Of a stretch of DNA of 64,000 bases, positions 48,362 through 55,262 are shown piece after piece. Each line of letters opens with the position of its first letter. Within the stretch, counting starts at the first letter, position 1. Made by a program: the position numbers and the translations under genes. The notes under the pieces are model-generated. The model saw nothing but the letters and a program-made list of their open reading frames with translations, had not been told where the DNA came from and made no database searches. Source of the DNA: Curvibacter delicatus NBRC 14919. Its GTDB lineage: Bacteria > Pseudomonadota > Gammaproteobacteria > Burkholderiales > Burkholderiaceae_C. The stretch lies in assembly GCF_001592265.1 (NCBI RefSeq), contig NZ_BCWP01000001.1, forward strand, positions 186,001 to 250,000. Direction: 5' to 3'.

Positions 48362-50420
48362 GACCATGCCGCTGGAGCCCAAGGCTCTGGGGGCTGTACT
48401 GAATGAAACGCTGACGCTGCATTCCACCCTGTGCCGCCGGGAAGCCGGCGCCTTCGAGCAGGCCTTGGCCCAGGGCGACGACGTCGTGGTGGCCTGTACC
48501 CAGGAAAGCCGCCTGTTCGGCGAGATCGCGGCGCAAACCCCCAGTGCTGCGGGTGTGCCGATCCGTTTTGTCAATCTTCGCGAGACCGGTGGCTGGAGCA
48601 AGGACGCAGCCAAGGCCACGCCGAAAATGGCGGCCTTGCTGGCGGCCGCGCACTTGCCCGATCCGGAGCCGGTGCCTACCGTCACCTACAAGAGTGCAGG
48701 CCGCTTGCTCATCATCGGCGCGCTGGATGCCGCCGAGCGCGCAGCCGAGCTGCTGGCCGATACCCTGGATGTGACGATCTTCAGCCTCGGCGCTGGCCAG
48801 GAGGGTGGCCTGCAGGAGCGCCGCTACCCGGTGCTGACCGGAAAGATCGGTACTTTGACCGGGTGGCTCGGCGCCTTCGAGTTGACGTGGCAACGCAACA
48901 ACCCGATCGACCTGGACCTGTGCACGCGTTGCAATGCCTGCATTGCAGCCTGTCCGGAGGGTGCAATCGGTTTCGACTATCAAATTGATAGCGCCTCGTG
49001 CAGATCACACAGGGCTTGCGTCAAGGTTTGCGGTGTGGCTGGTGCCATCGACTTCAGCCGGGAGCCGCAAGACAGCAGCGAGAGCTTTGACCTGGTGCTG
49101 GACTTGCGTGCTACGCCAGCGTTCACGCAGCACGCCAAGCCGCAGGGCTATTTCATGTGGGACGGGCAGGATGCCCGGGCGCTGATCGAACTGCGCGGCC
49201 TGGTGGGGGAGTTCGAGAAACCGAAGTTTTTCGTCTACAAGCAGAAGCTCTGTGCCCACAGCCGCAACGAGAAGACCGGCTGCAATGCCTGCATCGATGT
49301 CTGCTCGGCCTCGGCCATCAGCTCCGAGCGCGAACGCCAGCAGATCAAGGTCAATCCCAACCTGTGTGTTGGTTGCGGCGCCTGCACCACGGTCTGCCCC
49401 AGCGGAGCCCTGAGTTTTGCCTACCCGCGTGCCAGTGACCAGGGCGTCAAAATCAAGACGCTGCTGTCCACCTACGTCCGTGCCGGCGGCAAGCAGCCGG
49501 CCCTGCTGCTGCACAGCCAGGACGCCGGTGCGCGCCTGATCGGCGACCTGGGGCGTGCTGCCCGCATCGACCCGGCCACCCGCGGCATACCGGCACGCGT
49601 GCTGCCGGTGCCGGTGTGGCATACCGCCTCGCTCGGTCTGGATGTCTGGCTGTCGGCCGTGGCCCATGGCGCCAGCAATGTCTGGGTGCTGATGACTGGC
49701 GAGGAAGCGCCGCAGTACCTGGAGGCCGTGCGTGCGCAGATGGATGTGGCCCAAGCCATCCTGAACGGGCTGGGTTATCAGGGGGAGCATTTCCGCATCC
49801 TGCACGCGCGCGATGCACGCGATCTGGCCGCACTCGATGCCGACTTGCAGGCACCGGCCGCACAAGGTGTGGCCAAGGTGGCAGGTTTTGCGGTGCAAGC
49901 CGACAAGCGCGCCACGCTGGAGCTGGCGCTCGATCATCTGGTCGAGCAGGCAGCGCAGCAGCCCGAAGTCATTGCGCTGCCGGCGCAGGGTTCGCCCCTG
50001 GGGGCTTTGGGCATCAACAAGGACGCATGCACCCTGTGTCTGAGTTGTGTCAACGCCTGTCCGGCCAGCGCGCTGCAGGACAACCCGCAGTCGCCGCAGC
50101 TCAAGTTCATCGAGAAGAACTGTGTGCAGTGCGGCTTGTGCGTCAAGACCTGCCCGGAAAAAGCGCTCTCTCTCATTCCGCAGCTGCGTCTCACGCCTGC
50201 GCGCAAGGAGGCGGTGGTGCTCAACGAAATGCAGCCCTATGCCTGCGTGCGCTGTGGCAAGCCTTTCGGCACACTCAAGGCCATTGAAGCCATGCTCGGC
50301 AAGCTGGCCGGCCATGCCATGTTTCAGGGGGCGGCCTTGGAGCGGCTCAAGATGTGTGGTGATTGCCGCGTGATCGACCTCTACACCGACCCGAACGAAA
50401 CCCGCATCACCGATCTCTGA
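48333..50420 (+). CDS. Multi-cluster 4Fe-4S ferredoxin-type protein of the formate dehydrogenase locus
   Basis: A 695-residue cytoplasmic Fe-S protein. Cys motifs, in order: CTRCNACIAACP (from C197), C223...CVKVC (C229, C233), CNACIDVC, CVGCGACTTVCP, CTLCLSCVNACP, CVQCGLCVKTCP, plus C-terminal CVRCGKPF and CGDCR pairs. That suggests about six [4Fe-4S] clusters and one extra metal site. It could carry electrons between formate dehydrogenase and another partner, or act in maturation; this is inferred. A copy of the 46-bp repeat lies in frame at the second cysteine cluster. It begins inside the DUF3306 gene (29-bp overlap). Confidence 0.87.
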   Translation: MPTLICDCNKTMPLEPKALGAVLNETLTLHSTLCRREAGAFEQALAQGDDVVVACTQESRLFGEIAAQTPSAAGVPIRFVNLRETGGWSKDAAKATPKMAALLAAAHLPDPEPVPTVTYKSAGRLLIIGALDAAERAAELLADTLDVTIFSLGAGQEGGLQERRYPVLTGKIGTLTGWLGAFELTWQRNNPIDLDLCTRCNACIAACPEGAIGFDYQIDSASCRSHRACVKVCGVAGAIDFSREPQDSSESFDLVLDLRATPAFTQHAKPQGYFMWDGQDARALIELRGLVGEFEKPKFFVYKQKLCAHSRNEKTGCNACIDVCSASAISSERERQQIKVNPNLCVGCGACTTVCPSGALSFAYPRASDQGVKIKTLLSTYVRAGGKQPALLLHSQDAGARLIGDLGRAARIDPATRGIPARVLPVPVWHTASLGLDVWLSAVAHGASNVWVLMTGEEAPQYLEAVRAQMDVAQAILNGLGYQGEHFRILHARDARDLAALDADLQAPAAQGVAKVAGFAVQADKRATLELALDHLVEQAAQQPEVIALPAQGSPLGALGINKDACTLCLSCVNACPASALQDNPQSPQLKFIEKNCVQCGLCVKTCPEKALSLIPQLRLTPARKEAVVLNEMQPYACVRCGKPFGTLKAIEAMLGKLAGHAMFQGAALERLKMCGDCRVIDLYTDPNETRITDL
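48984..49029 (+). repeat. 46-bp interspersed repeat, copy 6 (inside ferredoxin gene)
   Basis: Reads ATTGATAGC after CTATCAA, then GTGCAGATCACACAGGG. It is closest to copy 5 in metG and encodes residues about 218-233, which include three cysteines of the second cluster. Confidence 0.5.
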
Positions 50421-50453
50421 TTGCCGAGCACTTGCACCCGACGAAATCTGCCC

Positions 50454-51092
50454 ATGACTATTCGATCCGATTCCAACCCTGCTGCGCTCGCGCCGAGCCC
50501 GACGCTTGACGAGGAAACCGCGCGCGCCGAACTCTATGGCCTGCTGGCCATGCTGTACTACGCGCCAGCAGAACCTGAGTTGCTGTCGCAGTTGCGTGTG
50601 GCGGCGACGGAAGCCCCCGCGGCCGGCGGTTTTCTGGAGGAACCCTGGCGCGGTCTGGTGGCGGCAGCCCGCGCGCTGGATGATGCGGCCATTCGCCAGG
50701 AGTACGACGCCCTGTTCGGCGGTGTTGGCAAGCCCGAGGTCTACCTCTTTGGTTCCCATTACCTGAGCGGCTTTCTGAATGAAAAACCGTTGGCCAAGCT
50801 GCGCGACACTTTGGCGGCACTCGGCCTGGCGCGCGATGAGACGATGCCGGAAACCGAGGATCACATTGCCTACCTGTGCGAGGTGATGCGTTACCTGATT
50901 GCTGGCGATGACGTGGCGGTGGCGAACCTGACGCGCCAGCGCGAGTTCTTCGCCGAACACCTGCAACCCTGGATCAGCCAGTTGTGCGATGCCCTTGCCC
51001 AGCACCCCAAGGCGCGCTTTTATGCCGCGCTGGCCGAATTCACACGCGCTTTCTTCAGCGTGGAGATGCAGGGCTTCGACATGCTGGCTTGA
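50454..51092 (+). CDS. TorD/DmsD-family molybdoenzyme chaperone
   Basis: A 212-residue all-helical protein of the TorD/DmsD/NarJ group. Diagnostic segments are RAELYGLLAMLYYAPAEPELL, the YDALFGG motif, and the MPETEDHIAYLCEVMRYL (E-x-DH) region. Such chaperones bind the Tat signal of a molybdoenzyme precursor and help cofactor insertion; the likely client is the Tat-exported formate dehydrogenase alpha subunit encoded downstream. The ATG at 50454 is the family-like start. Confidence 0.9.
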   Translation: MTIRSDSNPAALAPSPTLDEETARAELYGLLAMLYYAPAEPELLSQLRVAATEAPAAGGFLEEPWRGLVAAARALDDAAIRQEYDALFGGVGKPEVYLFGSHYLSGFLNEKPLAKLRDTLAALGLARDETMPETEDHIAYLCEVMRYLIAGDDVAVANLTRQREFFAEHLQPWISQLCDALAQHPKARFYAALAEFTRAFFSVEMQGFDMLA

Positions 51093-51106
51093 GCCGCAGG
51101 AAGCGT

Positions 51107-53233
51107 TCAGGCGCGGCGAGGCTCCATGCTGGCCGCAGGCGTTTCGGGTGACAGCGGCTCGCTCAGCAGCCAGACGCGGAAGGTGGCGCCTTGCACGCCA
51201 TCGCCGAGTTCTTCTCGGTTCAGACCTTCGATGCTGCCGCCGTAGCGTTCCACCAGCCCCACACTGATCCACAGCCCCAGGCCGTTGCCATCGTTCTTGG
51301 TGGTGAAAAAGGGGCGGAACAGGCGCTCGCGCACTTTCGGGCTCAGGCCTGGCCCGGTATCGCTGATCTCGATCAGTACGCCGGTGCGGCCATCCGCGGC
51401 CAGCTCGCTGCGATTGCGTGTGCGCAGCCGCAGCCGGCCGCCGCCCGGCATGGCCTGGATCGCATTGATCAGCAGGTTGATCACGATCTGCTGCAATTCC
51501 TGCCGGTTGATGCCGGCCCATGCCGTGGCCTGCAGGTCGCGCTCGACCTCGATGTGGGTGTGTGCCAGCAGGTGGGCCACCAGCACCAGTGAATCCTCCA
51601 GGGCACGGTTCACGTCCACGGCTTCGACGTAGCCGGCGTATTCGGTGGGGCGCGCGTACTGCAGCAGTTGGGTCACGATCAGCCGCATGCGGTCAATCTG
51701 CTGGTCCAGCAGTTGCAGCTCGGCGTTGACCGGGGCGGCTTGCGAGCCCAGGGTCTCACGCATCAGGTCGAGATTGCCCTGGATGACGGCAATCGGGTTG
51801 TTGATTTCATGCGCCACGCTCGCGGTGAGCTGGCCGATGGCCGCCAGTTTTTCTGACTTGACGAGCTGCTGCTGTGCCTGCTGCAGTGAAGCGTTGCTCT
51901 GTGCCAGTTCGCGTGTGCGCTCGTTCACCTTGGCGTCGAGTTCGTCGGCCCAGCGCTGCAAGGCGCGCGTCTTGTCGTCAATGACGTCGAGCAACTGGTC
52001 GAAGTGGCTGGCCAGGGCGCCGATTTCATCACGTGCCGCCACCGGGCCGACGCGTGCGCTGGTCTCGCCGTCTTCGACGCGTTGCATGGTCTGGTTCATC
52101 TGTTCCAGCGGGCGGAAGATGCTGCGCGCCCAGCGCACCGAGAACAGCGCCGCCAGCACCATGACAACCAGGAAGATGCCCACGATCAGCGCCAGCATGC
52201 CGTACTTGACGTAGCGAAACGGCTGCTCCAGGTAGCCCACATACAGCATGCCGACGCGCTCGCCACGCCCGTCAAGCAGCGGTTCGTAGGCCGAGATGTA
52301 CCAGTCGTTCACCACAAAGGCGCGGTCGAGCCAGGTTTCGCCGTTGCCCAGCACGGCATTGCGCACTGCTTGCGACACCCGTGTGCCGATGGCGCGCTGG
52401 TCCTGGAACAGGCGGACGTTGGTGGTGATGCGCACATCGTCCATGAACAGCGTGGCCGTGCCGTGGCTGTCAAAGGGCAGCGAGCCATCCGGGTAGACGA
52501 TGCGGTTGATGTAGTCGATCAAGGGCAGGTTCTGGTTGAGCAGCACACCGCCGCGCAGCAGCGCCTGGATGTTGCCGTCCGAGCCGTAGACCGGTGTGGT
52601 GGAGAGCATGACCAGGGCGCGATCTTCAATGTTGCGTGTCGTGGGCACTGCGCCGCGGGTCGCGATCAGCGGGATGTGCAGGCGTTCAGCCAGATGCGGC
52701 GCCAGTGCCAGCAGTTCATCCGCTTCAAGCCGGGCCAGGCTGGCCTGGCCGGTGCCTGTCGGGCTGATGGCGGCGGTGTCGCGGGCTGGCCGGTGCACGG
52801 CGGCGGGTGTTGTCTGCGCCGTGAGCCAGTCCGCCGTGATCAGCTGGCCATCCGGTTGGTAGAGGTTGATGAAGTCGAAGCCGAGGCGGGTGCGTTCGCG
52901 TGCCAGCAGTCCCTGCAGGGCCGACAGGTCATGGCGGGTCAGCGCCTGGTACAAGGCATGGGAAGCACCGACACCTTGCGTGCCCGATCCCACTTCTCCC
53001 AGCACTTGTTCGAAGTAGCCGCGTGCCACGGCCAGGTCGCTGCGCACCTTGGTGATGAGCAGGCGGTCGTAGGCGGCATTGCCCCAGATGACGAGTGCTG
53101 CGACCAGCAGCGGCAGCACCACCAGCAGCGGCAGCAGCGCCATGGCCAGCAGTTTGTTGCGAATTGAGCTGCTGATCCAGCGCGGTGTCCGCCAAGCCCG
53201 CAGGACAGCGGCAGGCTTCACGACAAGGCCCAC
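51107..53233 (-). CDS. Membrane sensor histidine kinase (dCache-HAMP-HisKA-HATPase)
   Basis: A 708-residue sensor. Transmembrane helix 1 (about 28-52), a large periplasmic double-Cache-like domain (about 55-340) and transmembrane helix 2 (about 340-363) are followed by HAMP, a coiled coil, HisKA with phospho-acceptor H475 (SVAHEINNPI), and a HATPase domain with N-box and GNGLGLWISVGLVERYGG. It overlaps its response-regulator gene by 16 bp. It lies between the two halves of the formate dehydrogenase locus on the opposite strand. The ligand is unknown; formate or another small carboxylate is an inference. Confidence 0.9.
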   Translation of the reverse strand: MGLVVKPAAVLRAWRTPRWISSSIRNKLLAMALLPLLVVLPLLVAALVIWGNAAYDRLLITKVRSDLAVARGYFEQVLGEVGSGTQGVGASHALYQALTRHDLSALQGLLARERTRLGFDFINLYQPDGQLITADWLTAQTTPAAVHRPARDTAAISPTGTGQASLARLEADELLALAPHLAERLHIPLIATRGAVPTTRNIEDRALVMLSTTPVYGSDGNIQALLRGGVLLNQNLPLIDYINRIVYPDGSLPFDSHGTATLFMDDVRITTNVRLFQDQRAIGTRVSQAVRNAVLGNGETWLDRAFVVNDWYISAYEPLLDGRGERVGMLYVGYLEQPFRYVKYGMLALIVGIFLVVMVLAALFSVRWARSIFRPLEQMNQTMQRVEDGETSARVGPVAARDEIGALASHFDQLLDVIDDKTRALQRWADELDAKVNERTRELAQSNASLQQAQQQLVKSEKLAAIGQLTASVAHEINNPIAVIQGNLDLMRETLGSQAAPVNAELQLLDQQIDRMRLIVTQLLQYARPTEYAGYVEAVDVNRALEDSLVLVAHLLAHTHIEVERDLQATAWAGINRQELQQIVINLLINAIQAMPGGGRLRLRTRNRSELAADGRTGVLIEISDTGPGLSPKVRERLFRPFFTTKNDGNGLGLWISVGLVERYGGSIEGLNREELGDGVQGATFRVWLLSEPLSPETPAASMEPRRA

Positions 53234-54615
53234 TCGGCGCAGCGGCGTTCCAGCGTACGGCGCGAGATGCCCAGCAACTGGGCAGCCTGGGTCTTGTCAC
53301 CTTGCACCGAATCGAGGATGGTGCGGATGTGCTGCTTTTCCAGGGTATGCAGATCAGTGGTGGCCGGTGCCGTGGCGTGACGGCCAGCCGTTCCGGCCTC
53401 TGGTTTGTCCATCGAATAAAGCGCCGAGACATTGAGCGAACCCAGGATGAGGGAGCGCTCGATCAGGTTGCGCAGTTCGCGGGCATTGCCTGGCCAGTCG
53501 TACTGCAGCAGATAGGCCATCTCGGCCGGTGTGATCTCCAACGGGCTTGCACCCAGGGCAGGGGCGAGCTGGGTCATGAAATGTTGCACCAGGTCCGGAA
53601 TATCTTCCTTGTGTTCTCGCAGCGGCGGCAATGTGATTTCCACCACCTGCAAGCGGTAATACAGGTCTTTGCGGAAGCGCCCGGCGGCCACTTCTTCCTG
53701 CAGTGAGCGGTTGGTGGCGGCAATGATGCGGACATCCACCGGCAACAACTGCTCGCTGCCCAGTGGACGGATCTTCAGGTCTTCAAGTGCGCGCAGCAGT
53801 GTGGCCTGCAGCGCCAGCGGCAATTCGGCCACCTCATCCAGGAACAAGGTGCCACCCTGGGCGTAGTAGAACAGCCCGTCGCGCGCCTTGGTGGCGCCGG
53901 TGAAGGCACCTTTGGCGTGGCCGAAGAGTTCGCGCTCGATCAGCTCAGGAGACATGGAGGCGCAATTGACCGGTACGAAAGGGCCTTGCGCACGCGGGCT
54001 CTGCGCGTGCAGTGCGCGCGCCACCAGTTCCTTGCCGGTGCCCGATTCGCCTTGCAACAGCACGGTGCTGTTGACGGCAGCCACGCGCCGCAGGGTTTGT
54101 GCCAACTGGGTGATGGCAGGGGAATGCCCGACCAGGCCGTTGCTGGCGCACTGGCTGCTGGAGAGCGTATGACGCAGCACGAAATTCTCACGCGCCAGCC
54201 GGGCAGACTCATGGCAGTGCTGGACCGCATTGAGGATTTGCGGCATGCGAAAGGGTTTGAGGATGAAGTCGGAGGCGCCGGCGCGCAAGGCTTCGATGGC
54301 GGTGTCGAGGTCGGCAAAGGCGGTGATGAGGATCACCTGCCCCGAGAAACCCTGGTCGCGCAGTTCCTTGAGCCAGGCCACGCCGTTCAGGCCTGGCAGG
54401 GCGATGTCCAGGATGATGAGGTCGACATGGTGGTTGCGCAGTAGCGTGGCGCCATCTTCAGCGCTGCTGGCCTCCATGACGGACTGGCAACGCGGGGTCA
54501 GTGTCTTGACCAGGAAGTTGCGCATGCCGGGTTCGTCGTCAACCACCAGAACGGACCAGAACGGCCAGCTCTCGGTGGCCTTGCCATGTGCAGGAAAAAT
54601 GGATGCGTGGGTCAC
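53218..54615 (-). CDS. Sigma-54-dependent response regulator (NtrC family)
   Basis: A 465-residue activator. The receiver domain (about 20-135) has the acidic pocket DDE and phospho-acceptor D70. The AAA+ domain carries Walker A GESGTGKE (189-196) and the sigma-54 contact loop GAFTGA (236-241). The C-terminal Fis-type helix-turn-helix (about 425-463) ends [14 protein letters not shown]. It is the first gene of the pair with the sensor kinase and is divergent from the exported formate dehydrogenase operon. Confidence 0.92.
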   Translation of the reverse strand: MTHASIFPAHGKATESWPFWSVLVVDDEPGMRNFLVKTLTPRCQSVMEASSAEDGATLLRNHHVDLIILDIALPGLNGVAWLKELRDQGFSGQVILITAFADLDTAIEALRAGASDFILKPFRMPQILNAVQHCHESARLARENFVLRHTLSSSQCASNGLVGHSPAITQLAQTLRRVAAVNSTVLLQGESGTGKELVARALHAQSPRAQGPFVPVNCASMSPELIERELFGHAKGAFTGATKARDGLFYYAQGGTLFLDEVAELPLALQATLLRALEDLKIRPLGSEQLLPVDVRIIAATNRSLQEEVAAGRFRKDLYYRLQVVEITLPPLREHKEDIPDLVQHFMTQLAPALGASPLEITPAEMAYLLQYDWPGNARELRNLIERSLILGSLNVSALYSMDKPEAGTAGRHATAPATTDLHTLEKQHIRTILDSVQGDKTQAAQLLGISRRTLERRCAEWALS

Positions 54616-54735
54616 GGTAGAAGCGATGGGCTGATGATGAATTCTATCGACGCACCTGACTCATTTAGTCGGGTAATGGGGTTTTTCGCACCTATGCAAC
54701 ATTGTTCTTGAGCGGGTCGGCTCTGCGAACAAAAC

Positions 54736-54765
54736 GACAAGCTGGGTTGATTGTGACAACTTGTC
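54736..54765. promoter_or_regulatory. Candidate upstream activator sites (GACAAG and GACAACTTGTC)
   Basis: An 11-bp perfect palindrome GACAA-C-TTGTC at 54755-54765 is preceded about 19 bp upstream by a GACAAG half-site. It lies 120 bp from the response regulator start and 270 bp from the formate dehydrogenase operon, a distance typical of NtrC-family enhancer sites. Confidence 0.4.
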
Positions 54766-54816
54766 TTGAAGTGCGCGACAGATTGGCGCTGCTCGATCGA
54801 TTATTGCATTGCAGCA

Positions 54817-54830
54817 TTGACGCAAGTCAT
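54817..54830. promoter_or_regulatory. FNR/Dnr-like box upstream of the exported formate dehydrogenase operon
   Basis: TTGAC-GCAA-GTCAT resembles the CRP/FNR-family consensus TTGAT-N4-ATCAA (7 of 10), with internal symmetry TTGAC/GTCA. The centre is about 211 bp before the first start codon. Confidence 0.35.
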
Positions 54831-55034
54831 TGATTTCCCTAGAGGGCTTCACGGGGCAGTGGTTTTGACGGACTCACAAGAATTTTTCTTAGCTTGGCCG
54901 AGCCAGCTCAGACCTGATGAACGTGCCTTGTCCTGAGGCTTGTGTGACTTGCTGAAACACTCGGGGATTGATACATTCGCACGAGCTTTGATATGCATTT
55001 CTGTTCCTAGGCAGAAATTTTCAGGAGACACAGC

Positions 55035-55241
55035 ATGAGTCAATCCCCGGGCAAATTGTCGCGGCGCACCCTGTTTGCGGGCGCCGGTACCGCTGGTGCC
55101 GTGGCCACGGTCGCCAGTCTGATGCCGGCCGTGCAGCCGGTCGCACCGGTAGGACACGAACCCAAGGCCGCGCCAAGCAAAGGTGGCGGCTACAGCCTGA
55201 CCGAGCACGTCAAGCGCTATTACAAGACGACCCTCATTTAA
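55035..55241 (+). CDS. Small Tat-signal protein of the formate dehydrogenase locus
   Basis: A 68-residue protein with a twin-arginine-like N-terminus (KLSRRTLFAGAG) and a hydrophobic Ala/Val stretch, then a Pro/Lys-rich tail ending LTEHVKRYYKTTLI. It matches the short Tat-target protein that regularly precedes exported formate dehydrogenase genes (TIGR02811-like). Its function is unknown. It starts the operon, 21 bp before the alpha subunit. Confidence 0.85.
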   Translation: MSQSPGKLSRRTLFAGAGTAGAVATVASLMPAVQPVAPVGHEPKAAPSKGGGYSLTEHVKRYYKTTLI

Positions 55242-55262
55242 CGCCGACTGCTGGAGAGTCCC

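Larger units (their letters stand above)
54616..55034. promoter_or_regulatory. 419-bp divergent regulatory region between the two-component system and the exported formate dehydrogenase operon
   Basis: No gene is seen. It is clearly lower in GC than the surrounding genes. It holds a palindrome GACAACTTGTC (54755-54765) with a partner GACAAG (54736) and an FNR-type box at 54817. No convincing -24/-12 sigma-54 promoter (GG-N10-GC with TTGC) was found on either strand. A CAGGAG ribosome binding site precedes the first operon gene. Confidence 0.6.

Noticed and set aside
51107-53233. Assigning the sensor kinase as a nitrate/nitrite sensor because of nearby nor genes
   Set aside because: The sensor region is dCache-like and lacks a NarX-type P-box; the link to NO metabolism is only positional.
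54853-54868. GGGGCAGTGGTTTTGA as a -24/-12 promoter of the exported formate dehydrogenase
   Set aside because: Spacing is right but the -12 dinucleotide is GA instead of GC, which sigma-54 rarely tolerates; kept only as a remark.
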